NCBI RefSeq assembly: GCF_002557795.1
Contig: NZ_CP023777.1
Span: forward strand, 2,675,001-2,739,000
Reading direction: 5' to 3'
DNA from: Chitinophaga caeni
Lineage (GTDB): Bacteria; Bacteroidota; Bacteroidia; Chitinophagales; Chitinophagaceae
DNA: 64,000 nt
Part shown: positions 17,654-27,167 of the stretch, in pieces
Layout of the letters: each line of letters opens with the position of its first letter
Numbering within the stretch: the stretch's first letter is position 1
The notes under the pieces: model-generated
The model's database searches: none
The model's input: only the letters and a program-made list of their open reading frames with translations
What the model was told of the DNA's origin: nothing
Made by a program: the position numbers and the translations under genes

Positions 17654-18421
17654 ATGCTTGGATTTATTGCTGCATTATTCGTTGGCTTATCATTAGGCTT
17701 GATCGGTGGAGGAGGTGCTATTTTAACGATGCCTTTGCTCGTTTACCTATTCCATGTTGATCCCATGATCGCTACGGCGTATTCGCTTTTCATTGTTGGA
17801 GTTACCAGTGCAGTTGGAGCTTTCATGCATCATAAAGACCACCCGCTCAATTTCAAGGTTGCATTCCAGTTTGGCCTGGTATCGATGTTGGTAGTCATAA
17901 TAACCCGCAGCTTCCTGGTGCCACATATACCAGCAAATATCGCTACTATAGGAGGCTATACCCTTACATCCGGCGCATTCACGATGATACTGTTCGCGGT
18001 ACTCATGATTTGGGCTGGCTATGCGATGGTTAAGAAAAATAGGCTGCATAATGAACAGGTGCATCCATCCAAGGCAAAATTGATCTTCTACGGCGCTTTA
18101 ACCGGCCTGATCACGGGGTTATTAGGAGCTGGCGGGGGCTTTTTATTGATTCCCGCGCTGGTGCTTATTGTAAAACTCCCCATGAAAGAGGCTGTTGGTA
18201 CCTCGCTGTTGTTAATCGCGTTAAATGCCTTGGTAGGTTTCGCAAGTGATCTGACCCATATCCATTTTGATTGGCCTTTGTTACTGGGAATTACGATCAT
18301 GGCATTATTGGGCTTGTGGGGTGGCACAAAAATTGGTACCCGTGTTGATGCGGTACGGTTAAAATCCTGGTTCGGTTATTTCCTATGGGTGATGGCAGTA
18401 TTTATCCTGGTTAAGATTTAA
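17654..18421 (+). CDS. TauE/SafE-family membrane permease
   Basis: This 255-residue integral membrane protein is of the TauE/SafE (sulfite exporter/anion permease) family. The two internal homologous halves are visible. The first has GLIGGGGAILTMPLLVYLF with MIATAYSLFIVG, the second GLLGAGGGFLLIPALVLIV with KEAVGTSLLLIALNALVG. Eight or so hydrophobic helices fill the length, with a short loop near residue 130. The family moves sulfite, sulfoacetate or other organosulfur anions; specificity cannot be read here. It sits between a Crp/Fnr gene and a thioredoxin gene, all on one strand. Confidence 0.88.
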   Translation: MLGFIAALFVGLSLGLIGGGGAILTMPLLVYLFHVDPMIATAYSLFIVGVTSAVGAFMHHKDHPLNFKVAFQFGLVSMLVVIITRSFLVPHIPANIATIGGYTLTSGAFTMILFAVLMIWAGYAMVKKNRLHNEQVHPSKAKLIFYGALTGLITGLLGAGGGFLLIPALVLIVKLPMKEAVGTSLLLIALNALVGFASDLTHIHFDWPLLLGITIMALLGLWGGTKIGTRVDAVRLKSWFGYFLWVMAVFILVKI

Positions 18422-18455
18422 TCTTAGCTTTGTTGAATATTTGTTGAATAAAAGA

Positions 18456-18495
18456 AATGAAGCTATCCAGGCAACCGGATCGGGCTTCATTTGTT
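18456..18495 (+). terminator. Possible terminator after the permease gene
   Basis: AATGAAGC (18456-18463) pairs with GCTTCATT (18484-18491). The T-tract is poor, so termination may be partial before the thioredoxin gene. Confidence 0.4.
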
Positions 18496-18551
18496 AAACA
18501 ATCTTAAGCGGGATACTAACAATTTTTAAAATAGTTTGAAATATTTCGAAT

Positions 18552-18863
18552 ATGGATACTCAACCTAAAAAGAGTTTTAAGGAGATTATCAGCGGCGATC
18601 AATTGGTGTTGGTTGATTTTTTTGCAGAATGGTGTGGCCCCTGTAAAACGATGGCGCCTATTTTGAAAGAGGTGAAGTCGATGATGGGAGATGCCGTTAC
18701 GATCTTGAAGATCGATGTAGATAAAAACCCGGCTGTAGCGGCTACATACCAAATTCAAAGTATACCTACAATGATTGCTTTCCGCAACGGGGTTGTCAAA
18801 TGGAGGCAAAGCGGTGTATTGCCGGCGCAAGCATTAAAAGCACAATTGGAAAAATTATCTTAA
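18552..18863 (+). CDS. trxA: Thioredoxin
   Basis: This 103-residue single-domain thioredoxin has active site WCGPCK (about residues 29-34, in [16 protein letters not shown]), the [16 protein letters not shown] segment and the cis-proline in [11 protein letters not shown]. There is no signal peptide, so it is cytoplasmic. It reduces disulfides in target proteins using thioredoxin reductase. It follows the TauE/SafE permease by 130 bp and is followed within 6 bp by a MITE-like element. The genome probably holds further thioredoxins, so the trxA symbol denotes the family. Confidence 0.93.
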   Translation: MDTQPKKSFKEIISGDQLVLVDFFAEWCGPCKTMAPILKEVKSMMGDAVTILKIDVDKNPAVAATYQIQSIPTMIAFRNGVVKWRQSGVLPAQALKAQLEKLS

Positions 18864-18868
18864 GAAAT

Positions 18869-19189
18869 CATTGTTGTCCGGCTAAATTTTAACCGGGGAG
18901 TACTTTTGACCCCTCAATTGTTCGATTCAATATTCATCTGCTCGTTTCTTGTACTTTTTTGCTTACCCATAAAAGGCACAAATTGGCCATTACGGCCACC
19001 AATTTGATCGCTCTATCTAGCCTTTCTACTACTATTTGGCCAAGCTACAGTTGGCTATCAACGGTGCGTAGATACACGGTATTCTTGGCGGGACTACCCG
19101 GGATATTGAATATATCATCATTCGCTTATATCCTTGACCAGGTAAGGAATTAAAGCACCTTTAAAGCATTTTTAGTCGGACAATAGTGA
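18869..19189 (+). mobile_element. TIR element (MITE-like), copy A
   Basis: A 321-bp copy in the opposite orientation to copies at 28046 and 40002. The ends read CATTGTTGTCCGGCTAAA and, inverted, TCACTATTGTCCGACTAAA. It is flanked by a perfect 8-bp direct repeat TAAGAAAT (18861-18868 and 19190-19197). The inner sequence (for example the AAGTACAAGAAACGAGCAGATGA block, read on the minus strand) is shared with the other copies but is the most diverged. No intact gene lies inside. Confidence 0.8.
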
Positions 19190-19275
19190 TAAGAAATTTT
19201 TACCGGACAGGATAATTACCTGGCTATTTTTCTATCTTAGTGAGGTGTAACTATCTATATCTTTAAGTATAAATC

Positions 19276-19803
19276 ATGCACCGAATGTTCAATAGAACCA
19301 GTATATCCATATTTTCTGCTATCAGTTTCATCTTTATAATTTCCTGTTATGCTTGTTCACGGCATAGCGGCAGTGGGAAGTCCACCGAACTTACCACCGC
19401 CGAAGATTCGATCTTACAAAAAATTCGCAGCCAGGATTCCAATTTTATTTATACTGCTGAATGGAAGCAATTCGAATTGCCCGGGAATGATTATTTGAAG
19501 AAAGTGTTCCTGGATGAGGGTCAACTTACCGCTGCGGGTTTAATTTTATACACTTGCTCAATCATCAAGGAATCACGTCAATGGACCATTCTTTACCAGT
19601 ATAAACGTAAAGATGGATTAACAGGGCAGGGGAATGCACAGGGAGAATCTGCAAAAAAGCTAATTCACTTTTTCCAAGTCTGCGATAGTGTTCAATGTAT
19701 TACCACGGTTTTTGAAAATGACAAGAGGATTTTGAACAAGCTTGTTAACGCCAAAGGGCAGCAGCCTTTTCCCGGTGGTAAAGAAGAAGGAGAGTTGTTT
19801 TAA
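19276..19803 (+). CDS. Putative lipoprotein, unknown
   Basis: This 175-residue protein has a signal sequence (about residues 1-27, ISIFSAISFIFIISCYAC) with two possible lipobox cysteines (ISC and YAC). The mature region has no known motif. It contains a central beta-rich part (LTAAGLILYTCSIIKESRQWTI) and two cysteines near CDSVQC. The function is unknown. It is a single gene immediately downstream of MITE copy A. Confidence 0.6.
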   Translation: MHRMFNRTSISIFSAISFIFIISCYACSRHSGSGKSTELTTAEDSILQKIRSQDSNFIYTAEWKQFELPGNDYLKKVFLDEGQLTAAGLILYTCSIIKESRQWTILYQYKRKDGLTGQGNAQGESAKKLIHFFQVCDSVQCITTVFENDKRILNKLVNAKGQQPFPGGKEEGELF

Positions 19804-20019
19804 GCGCATCTAATTGCTTTACCCAGGGTGGTAAAATTTCCAATAAAAAAAATATTGACTTGTATTTATTTAATCGGTGTTTGTGCTTTTATTCTAAAAG
19901 TGCGACCGTGGCAAGTTTGGGCGCTTGTAATATTTATTCACACCGTATGTTGAAAAAAAATATAGCAGGAATGATTGAAAATAAATGTGTTATGATTTTT
20001 TATTCAAGTTGAAATGCTA

Positions 20020-20027
20020 TACATTTG
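20020..20027 (+). promoter_or_regulatory. -7 element for tRNA-fMet
   Basis: TACATTTG matches TAnnTTTG and ends 10 nt before the mature tRNA. The -33 box is poor. Confidence 0.45.
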
Positions 20028-20036
20028 CAATCACAT

Positions 20037-20108
<72 letters not shown>

Positions 20109-20118
20109 CAAGAAACAA

Positions 20119-20152
20119 AAAAGCCGTTCACAACTTGAACGGCTTTTTTTAT
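20119..20152 (+). terminator. Terminator after tRNA-fMet
   Basis: AAGCCGTTCA pairs with TGAACGGCTT around a 4-nt loop, followed by six Ts, 13 nt after the tRNA. It also lies at the 3' end of the convergent OmpA-family gene and could act on both. Confidence 0.85.
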
Positions 20153-20161
20153 ATATTTTCT

Positions 20162-21193
20162 TTACATCTTCACCAGTTCAACGCGCCTATTTTTCGCTTT
20201 ACCGGCTTCATTATCGTTAGGGGCTATGGGTTGTTCTTGCCCGAAGCCTTTCGCTGTTAACCTATCGGCAGTAATGCCTTTTGATACAAGTGCATCGACG
20301 ACTGATTTAGCCCTGGCTTGGGAAAGTTCCAAGTTGTGATCGGCAGAACCTGTATTATCGGTGTAACCATTCACGGAAAGCTTCCACCCGCTTTCTTGCT
20401 GCAAGAGCTTGGCAATTTCATCTACCGCTTCTTTGCCGCTGGCTTGTAAACTGGCCTTGTCGGTATCAAAATTTATATAAACGATTGCCTTGCCTTTTTG
20501 CTCGATTTCTTTCTTCAGCTCATCTGCCTTCAATAGGCTGATAGTTTGTTTGAAAGGAGCTTCTTGCAATATTTGTATGCTACCGCCCGCGGTATTTCCT
20601 GCAATTTGAATATATATGTTATCGCCATTTTCCCTGTGGATGGCATAAACTTTTACAGGCTCATTGTAATAATCTATAGAGCCATCCTCACCGAAATACG
20701 TAGCCTCATCCTTGATTCGATCCAGCTCTTCCTTGCTGACTTTACTATCGGATATTTTCACGCCACCTACTGATTTGATGGCATCATCGTAGCTTTTCAG
20801 AACATAGATCAATGACCAATCATCCAGCCTGTTGCTAGCCGGTGTCAGGTATGTCTTATAAACCTTACCTTGTAGCGGAACCATTTTCCCGTCTATCGGG
20901 AAGAACAACTGGTCGTATTTCCTTTCAATAGGTCTATTGAGGGGTTTAATATCTTCCGGCATGCTGAAATACGGGAACTTTTCGAACGATGCTGTTGATA
21001 CAGGCAAATTATTGATATCGAAAGTCGATTCTTGCTTAGCTGGGGTTTGCGTATTCGCACCTGGCGCTTCTTGTGCGGCCGTATTGCCGGTAGAGCTATC
21101 CGCATTGTTTTGTTGGGACTCTTTCCCGGAATTATTACACGCTGTCATTGCACATACTAATACCGGTAGCAATAGTTTCCTTTGAATGTTCAT
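20162..21193 (-). CDS. OmpA-family lipoprotein
   Basis: The frame opens at 21283, but the start at the ATG with complement at 21191-21193 gives a clean lipoprotein signal (MNIQRKLLLPVLVCAMTAC, Cys19), so that start is preferred (about 343 residues). A low-complexity linker rich in Q, N, A and T follows (about 20-60). The middle region (about 60-220) is unrecognised. The C-terminal OmpA/MotB peptidoglycan-binding domain (about 235-343) shows VYINFDTDKASLQ, LSVNGYTDNTGS, LSQARAKSVVDALVSKGI and AKNRRVEL. It is likely anchored in the outer membrane and tethered to peptidoglycan. Confidence 0.88.
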   Translation of the reverse strand: MNIQRKLLLPVLVCAMTACNNSGKESQQNNADSSTGNTAAQEAPGANTQTPAKQESTFDINNLPVSTASFEKFPYFSMPEDIKPLNRPIERKYDQLFFPIDGKMVPLQGKVYKTYLTPASNRLDDWSLIYVLKSYDDAIKSVGGVKISDSKVSKEELDRIKDEATYFGEDGSIDYYNEPVKVYAIHRENGDNIYIQIAGNTAGGSIQILQEAPFKQTISLLKADELKKEIEQKGKAIVYINFDTDKASLQASGKEAVDEIAKLLQQESGWKLSVNGYTDNTGSADHNLELSQARAKSVVDALVSKGITADRLTAKGFGQEQPIAPNDNEAGKAKNRRVELVKM

Positions 21194-21462
21194 TTGTAAA
21201 AGTTTGGTTAAAAAGTATTGTTTAATAGTTGCTGGCAGGGTGAAGTTTTCCATCAACTTTGAATAATAATCAATAGGATTCATTACAATATTAAATTAGC
21301 TGGGTTTAAATTCCAAATTGCTTTCCCTTTCCGGCTATTCGCAAGTTTGATGCCATTCACCCCTCGGCACCATAAATTCTTAAATGCGGATCAGCAAATT
21401 AACGGTATCTTTATATACATGTTGATGTTTGGAATTTTTCAACTTTATATCAACAAAACCCC

Positions 21463-21942
21463 ATGTTTAAAAGAACTATACTTATCCTGCTAATAGGATT
21501 CCTTTCTATCCAAATGCATGCGCAACAAGCCACTTGCTTGAGGGAATCCGCTTATTGGATTATCGGTACCTGGAAAGTCAGCCCCTCGCAATACCAATTG
21601 TTTGAACATTGGTCGGTCCAGGATGATAGCACTTTTAACGGTATCTCGTTCTATTTTCAAGCCGCGGATACGGTGGTTACGGAAAAGATGCAATTGTTAT
21701 CCCGGAACGGTATCCTGTATTTTGTCCCAACGGTTCCAAGTCAAAACAATGGAAAGGCGGTGATTTTCAAAGCTTATTTAAACCAAGCCAAGAAAATGGC
21801 ATTCAACAATCCCCGGCATGATTTTCCCCAGGAGATTATATACCAGTTGAATAATCCCGATTGGCTACAAGCCACCATTTCTGGTCAAACCCCCAATGGC
21901 TACCAAAAGGTCACTTTTGACCTTCAGCGAATCAACTATTAA
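21463..21942 (+). CDS. DUF6265-like exported protein
   Basis: This 159-residue protein has a signal peptide (about residues 1-20, ILLIGFLSIQMHAQ). The body follows the DUF6265 pattern: WIIGTWKVSP, FEHWSVQDDSTFNGISFYF, then EKMQLLSRNGILYFVP and a NPRHDFPQEIIYQ block near the end. A calycin-like beta barrel of the THAP4/lipocalin style is plausible. The function is not known. It is followed by the DUF2975/XRE pair. Confidence 0.75.
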   Translation: MFKRTILILLIGFLSIQMHAQQATCLRESAYWIIGTWKVSPSQYQLFEHWSVQDDSTFNGISFYFQAADTVVTEKMQLLSRNGILYFVPTVPSQNNGKAVIFKAYLNQAKKMAFNNPRHDFPQEIIYQLNNPDWLQATISGQTPNGYQKVTFDLQRINY

Positions 21943-21966
21943 TAAAGCCAATTCAAGAAAATTAAT

Positions 21967-22004
21967 AATTAATTATTGTTTTACGATAATTAATTGTATT
22001 TTTG
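21967..22004 (+). promoter_or_regulatory. Promoter and AT-rich operator before DUF2975/XRE
   Basis: TTG (21976-21978), 18 nt, then TATTTTTG (21997-22004) fit the promoter consensus. AATTAATTAT (21967-21976) and ATAATTAATT (21986-21995) form a 10-bp inverted repeat spanning the spacer, a plausible binding site for the XRE protein encoded downstream. Confidence 0.5.
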
Positions 22005-22029
22005 CTATATACATTAAATTTAGCCTTAC

Positions 22030-22542
22030 ATGAAAACAGTTAGGTGGTTATCCGGGATATTATTTTGGGTTGTCAGGGTTTGCGCTTATTTATACGGTAT
22101 TACGGTATTGTATGCTGCGTATAATTTAATATTCGAGCCTGCAACGCTGGTCTTGGAAGACAATAACCGTTTTATAATTAATTATCCTTTTACAGGCAGG
22201 GCATTTCTTTTAGGATGGTTAGATATGGCTTTCCTTTGCGAGATGTTTCTGGGCATCGGTTTGTATGCCGTATTTTTTTATTTATTAAGCAATGTGTTCA
22301 AAATATTCCGGGATAAACCTTTATTTACCGCGAAGGGAATCAGCCATCTCACCCGGTTTTATTTTGCAAACTTAACTGTACCTGTCGCGGTTGCTATCTT
22401 GCTAAGCTTTATATCAAGTGAATTGAGTATCATGTTCATGATTGTCGTGTTACATGCCATATTGGGGATATTCGCATACTTCATGACAGCGATATTCAAG
22501 CAAGGATATTTATTACAAAAAGACCAAGAATTATATATTTAG
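22030..22542 (+). CDS. DUF2975 membrane protein
   Basis: This 170-residue protein has four hydrophobic helices (about residues 8-30, 55-85, 110-135 and 140-160) and no enzyme motif, matching DUF2975. Such proteins are regularly encoded with a small XRE regulator, as here: the next gene begins 3 bp after this stop. The pair probably forms a membrane-linked regulatory module; the signal is unknown. Confidence 0.8.
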   Translation: MKTVRWLSGILFWVVRVCAYLYGITVLYAAYNLIFEPATLVLEDNNRFIINYPFTGRAFLLGWLDMAFLCEMFLGIGLYAVFFYLLSNVFKIFRDKPLFTAKGISHLTRFYFANLTVPVAVAILLSFISSELSIMFMIVVLHAILGIFAYFMTAIFKQGYLLQKDQELYI

Positions 22543-22545
22543 CAG

Positions 22546-22767
22546 ATGCCGATTATTGTAAATATTGATGTTATGTTGGCCAAGCGGAAGATGCAGTCAA
22601 AGGAATTGGCGGAGATTTTGGATATCACCCAAGCCAACTTGTCGATCTTGAAAACCGGCAAGGCAAAAGGTATCCGGTTCGATACACTGGCTGCTATCTG
22701 CGAAGCACTGAAATGTCAACCGGGAGATATCCTGGTTTATGAGCCCGGCTCTATTCAAGGTACATAG
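22546..22767 (+). CDS. XRE-family regulator (YozG-like)
   Basis: This 73-residue Cro/C1-type helix-turn-helix protein consists almost entirely of the DNA-binding domain. MLAKRKMQSKELAEILDIT holds helices 1-2, QANLSILKTGKAKGIRFDTL the recognition helix, and AICEALKCQPGDILVYEP the end. The short YozG-type form is usually partnered with DUF2975, which lies directly upstream in the same operon. It may bind the inverted repeat at 21967-21995 (inference). Confidence 0.88.
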   Translation: MPIIVNIDVMLAKRKMQSKELAEILDITQANLSILKTGKAKGIRFDTLAAICEALKCQPGDILVYEPGSIQGT

Positions 22768-22901
22768 GCAATTATTCCATCCTTACATAGTAACAACAAA
22801 TAATTACAGGTAGGCTATTGACCTGTATGGTATTCTATTGTCAAAATTTAAACAAGGGGCCCACTTTTGTATAGGAAGTCCCATGCCATAAATAAATTGT
22901 T

Positions 22902-23795
22902 ATGAACCATTTATTAATCCAAAACATTACGAAAACGTATCCCGGTGGTGTATGTGCGCTAAATAATTTGCATCTTGATATTGGTCCCGGACTTTTCGGG
23001 TTACTAGGCCCTAATGGCGCGGGAAAAAGTTCCTTAATGCGGACAATCGCAAGCCTACAGTTACCTACCAGCGGCAATATTTTCTTAAATGGAACTGATA
23101 TTTTGGCCGAACCCGGGTATATTAAAAAACAACTGGGGTATTTGCCGCAAGACTTCGGTGTGTATCCCAAGATCACGGCGAGCCAATTACTGGAGCATAT
23201 GGCCGTGTTAAAAGGTATTGCAAACAAGGCCGAGCGCAGGGAACAAGTTCTGGCGTTATTGCAGATGACAAATTTGTACGAACATCGTAATAAAGCCGTC
23301 CATACTTATTCTGGGGGCATGCGGCAAAGGTTCGGGATTGCGCAAGCGCTGTTAGGAAATCCAGGCGTCATTATCGTAGATGAACCAACGGCAGGTTTAG
23401 ACCCGGAAGAAAGAAACAGGTTTAACAATCTTCTGAGCGAAATCGGGGAAGAAGTCATTATAATTTTATCCACCCATATCGTGGAAGATGTCAGGAACCT
23501 CTGCCCGAAAATGGCTATCATGGATAAGGGCAGGATATTAGCGACCGGTGAACCCGCTACATTTATAAACCGTATCGAAGGGAAAGTATGGCAACGCGGT
23601 GTAAACCGGGACGATTTGCAACATTTTATCCAGTCTTACCGGGTAATCTCTTCACAGTTAATCGGTGGAAAGCCCAGTATCAGGGTGTATTCGGAGAATA
23701 TGCCGGGAGAAGGTTTTGTTGCTGCCAAGGCTGGCTTGGAAGATGTTTATTTTACATATCTTAAAAATTTGGAAGTATGTTTGCAGCCCGCCTAA
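22902..23795 (+). CDS. ABC transporter ATP-binding protein
   Basis: This 297-residue ATPase carries Walker A LLGPNGAGKSSLMR, Q-loop LPQDFGVYPKIT, signature YSGGMRQRFGIAQALL, Walker B VIIVDEPTAGLDPEE and H-loop ILSTHIVEDV. It belongs to the CcmA/NatA-like group. It overlaps the start of the following permease/peptidase gene by 19 bp, so the two are translationally coupled and surely form one transporter. Confidence 0.93.
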   Translation: MNHLLIQNITKTYPGGVCALNNLHLDIGPGLFGLLGPNGAGKSSLMRTIASLQLPTSGNIFLNGTDILAEPGYIKKQLGYLPQDFGVYPKITASQLLEHMAVLKGIANKAERREQVLALLQMTNLYEHRNKAVHTYSGGMRQRFGIAQALLGNPGVIIVDEPTAGLDPEERNRFNNLLSEIGEEVIIILSTHIVEDVRNLCPKMAIMDKGRILATGEPATFINRIEGKVWQRGVNRDDLQHFIQSYRVISSQLIGGKPSIRVYSENMPGEGFVAAKAGLEDVYFTYLKNLEVCLQPA

Positions 23796-26700
23796 ATTTT
23801 GAATCACTTTTTTACAAGCATAGTTGGTCATTTTACATATTATCTGCCTTGTATTTTTTGTTGGGAATAGGGGGCGGCATCATTTCAAAATTTTCATTCC
23901 CGGGGATGTACCACAATGCTCCGTATGCGATCGCTTTCCTCGAAGGACTAATATCGTTAACGGCTATTTTTCCTATTACAATTTTGGTGGCACAAACATT
24001 TTTCAGGGAAGAAGATGCAGGATTTGCGTCGATATTATATGCTAGTCCATTAACAAAATGGAGTTATATAGGCAGCAAATTTGTAATCGTGGTAATGGTC
24101 AGTACTGCTTACATGCTCTTTTGCCTACTGGGTGTTGCCCTGGCCCATGGCCTGCACTTGGGAAGCGGTAACGAGTATTTGGCATTTAACTTGATGTTTT
24201 ACCTGTACCCTTTCCTTTTATTCGTATGGCCAAACGTTTTCCTTTGCGCCGCTACTATTTTCAGTATCGCTGTTGTATCAAGGCATAAAATGTCGACTTA
24301 CCTATCCGGGTTATTATTGTACGTGTTGTATATCGTTATTTCCCTTTTCTCCAATTCCCCGGTAATGGCCAATGCATCACCGCCGTCCCCCGAAGCGATG
24401 GCCTGGGCCGCGAGGTTGGATCCCTTTGGCTTGGCAGCTCTTTTTGAGCAGAGCCGGTATTGGAGCATCGCGGATCGCAATACGAAGTTATTTCAACTAC
24501 AGGGGCATTTGCTTGTGAACCGTTTGTTTTATACCGGCATTATCTCAATATTGTTATGCTCCGTTTTATGGAAATTTAAAATGGTTACCGGTAATGTTGT
24601 AAGGAGAAAAAGGAAAGCAAAACAGGTTTCATCAATTGCAGCGATGCTTCAAAGTTATGTTGCAGTCCCCGTAAACGCTAAAGGTTTCTTGTATCATTTC
24701 CGGGTTATAAAAAGTTTTGTTGCTATAGAGTTAGATGTTTTGTGTAAAAGTATTTCATGGATATTAATCCTGGTAGGTTGGGCTTTTTTCTTAATGATAG
24801 AGATATACAGTGCTATCGATTCGGGGATAAGAATACCGGAAAAATTCGCGACGACCGGTTTAATGGTAAACACGATCTTGTCGATGTCTGGCATCCCTAT
24901 GATGCTTGTCATACTTTTTTATAGCAATGAAATTACCTGGAAACCGAAAGATGTAAAGATAGATGCCTTGGAACAAGCTAGCCCATTATCGCTTTTAACC
25001 AGGGTGGTTGCAAATTGGGTAACGATTAGTTGCATTCCGTTATTATTAATTACCTGGAGTATCTTGATTGCCATCGTCATGCAATGTGCTTATCATCATC
25101 CTGTTATTGAATGGGAGGTGTATGCTGAACTATATTACATTGTAGGTTTACCTGCCATAATATCGATACTTCTCATAAGCTCGTCCACGCTGTTCATTTC
25201 CAAGAAATACCTATCCCTGGGGATCAGTATGCTGTTGTTATTTGCTTTTCAATCCAAGCTGGGCAAGTTAATTTATTTAGATCATCCCCTATTGCGATGG
25301 GCGGAATATTACGGTAAGATTTACAGCGATATGAATGCTTGGGGAGCTTACTTACCGGCCTTCTCCATTGCAATGTTTTATTCGTTTTTCTTGGCCTTGC
25401 TTGTCTTTTGCCTACTTATGTACGTCAAGAAGGGGAGAACCTGGTTGGGGCGGTGGAAGATCAAGCCTTATTTTAGGTATGTCACTATATTGGCTTGCTT
25501 GGGATGTGCCATATTTGCCTATAAGTTACTAGCTGGAGATATCCGGGCTTCCCGCGATGCCAGGAATGCATGGAAAGCCGCTTATGAGAAAAAATACAGG
25601 GATAAAGACCGTTTACCGCTATTGACGGTAACAAAAGTGCGGACGAACATAGATTTATATCCTTCGCGGAATTATTACCTCGTGAGCGGGGCGTATAATT
25701 TGGTGAATAAGAATAACATTCCAATACACGAAGCATGGATTGCTGTAGATAAAGATCTGCAATGGAAGGGCCTCGTATTGAAGGGTTCCAAGCTAAGTAT
25801 GCAGGATGACGCTTTTGGCCAATATAAATTTACACTCGATCAGCCACTGCAACCCGGTGATTCCACGAAATTGCTTTTTGAATTTGAATACCATTGGTAT
25901 GGTAACGGCAATATCGATCCTTTTAATGCGATTGTCGCAAACGGCGCATTTATGCGGATCAGCAATTATTATCCATCGCTCGGCTATCAGCCCGGTTGGG
26001 AAATTAGCGCCGCTACGGATCGAAAAAAATGGAAACTTGGCCCGGCAAGTCCCTTGAAAACTTTAGAAGATACGCTAGCAAACCCGTTCCCGTATAAATT
26101 CATTGAATGGGATGCCACCATCTCAACGGAGCAACCGCAGTGGGTGGTGGGAATTGGTAACTTGAAAGCGGAATGGGTATCAAACAATAGGCATTATTTT
26201 CAATATACATCCGGCGATATTCCATTTCGATTTGCTTTGTCGAGTGCAGAATATAAAGTAGCATACGGACAATTTGAAGATATTGGTATCGCGGTTTACT
26301 ACCATGCTGATCATGCCTGGAATGTCGATTCCTTGATAAGCAAATCAAGGAAAACCCTGGAATATTGCCAGCACAATTTCGGGCCTTATCCATACGATAC
26401 GATACGTTTTGCAGAAATTTCCTCATTCACCAGGGGATTTGATGCTACTGCTTATCCCGCAACAATTTTTATGAATGAAAATTCATCGTTCACGGTTGAT
26501 ACGCATGCAGATGATGAACAAGACCTGGTGGCAAACTTATCTTCCCATGAACTTTCGCATCAATGGTGGGGATTGGCACAATTGAGCCCGCCGGAGATGG
26601 AAGGGGGACAGGTTTTAACGGAGTCGCTCGCCATGTATACAGAGTTAATGTTATATCAACATGACTACGGGAAATTAAAGACGGAAAAATTAGTTAGCAT

Positions 26701-26983
26701 GCACCAGCAAATATATGACACCGAAAAGGGCCTGTCCGAGCCGAGGCCATTGTACCGCGCAGATCCCGGTAGTCCTTTCATTTATTACAACCTCGGGGCG
26801 GTACGGATGTACCGGTTATCTGAAATTATCGGGGAAGCAAGTGTTAACAAGGCTTTAAAGAATTTACTAAGGATGCACGCTTACCCTGGCCAGCCTGCCA
26901 CGGTACTGGATTTGATCGATGCTTTTCACCGGGTAAGCCCCTTGGAATTACATCCGAAAATTGATAGTTTATTCATGGAATAA
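23777..26983 (+). CDS. ABC permease fused to M1-type metallopeptidase
   Basis: This 1068-residue fusion has a first ~580 residues with about a dozen hydrophobic helices and an ABC-2-type permease look (TFFREEDAGFASILYASP after TM2). After the last helix (about residue 575) comes an extracytoplasmic M1/gluzincin-like peptidase region. The zinc site HELSHQWWG (about 920) lies 18 residues before the downstream glutamate in LTESLAMYTEL. The canonical GAMEN exopeptidase motif is not evident; the equivalent region reads ATAYPATIFMNENS. This architecture is a known Bacteroidota family always paired with an ABC ATPase, as here. Transport coupled to peptide processing is a reasonable inference. Confidence 0.88.
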   Translation: MFAARLNFESLFYKHSWSFYILSALYFLLGIGGGIISKFSFPGMYHNAPYAIAFLEGLISLTAIFPITILVAQTFFREEDAGFASILYASPLTKWSYIGSKFVIVVMVSTAYMLFCLLGVALAHGLHLGSGNEYLAFNLMFYLYPFLLFVWPNVFLCAATIFSIAVVSRHKMSTYLSGLLLYVLYIVISLFSNSPVMANASPPSPEAMAWAARLDPFGLAALFEQSRYWSIADRNTKLFQLQGHLLVNRLFYTGIISILLCSVLWKFKMVTGNVVRRKRKAKQVSSIAAMLQSYVAVPVNAKGFLYHFRVIKSFVAIELDVLCKSISWILILVGWAFFLMIEIYSAIDSGIRIPEKFATTGLMVNTILSMSGIPMMLVILFYSNEITWKPKDVKIDALEQASPLSLLTRVVANWVTISCIPLLLITWSILIAIVMQCAYHHPVIEWEVYAELYYIVGLPAIISILLISSSTLFISKKYLSLGISMLLLFAFQSKLGKLIYLDHPLLRWAEYYGKIYSDMNAWGAYLPAFSIAMFYSFFLALLVFCLLMYVKKGRTWLGRWKIKPYFRYVTILACLGCAIFAYKLLAGDIRASRDARNAWKAAYEKKYRDKDRLPLLTVTKVRTNIDLYPSRNYYLVSGAYNLVNKNNIPIHEAWIAVDKDLQWKGLVLKGSKLSMQDDAFGQYKFTLDQPLQPGDSTKLLFEFEYHWYGNGNIDPFNAIVANGAFMRISNYYPSLGYQPGWEISAATDRKKWKLGPASPLKTLEDTLANPFPYKFIEWDATISTEQPQWVVGIGNLKAEWVSNNRHYFQYTSGDIPFRFALSSAEYKVAYGQFEDIGIAVYYHADHAWNVDSLISKSRKTLEYCQHNFGPYPYDTIRFAEISSFTRGFDATAYPATIFMNENSSFTVDTHADDEQDLVANLSSHELSHQWWGLAQLSPPEMEGGQVLTESLAMYTELMLYQHDYGKLKTEKLVSMHQQIYDTEKGLSEPRPLYRADPGSPFIYYNLGAVRMYRLSEIIGEASVNKALKNLLRMHAYPGQPATVLDLIDAFHRVSPLELHPKIDSLFME

Positions 26984-27167
26984 TTCGGGGAAAATTCAGG
27001 AAGTATTCGTAAATTCAATATCCCGGTTCGCGGATGATTTGCTCCATTCATTACCGCGTTATATTGATGGGTATAATTGCCGGAGGGGAATGTATTGTTT
27101 GAGCATATTATGATTAAGATCAGTTATAGTCGCTAGGTAAATCATGATTCCCTTTAGGATCGGCCAT

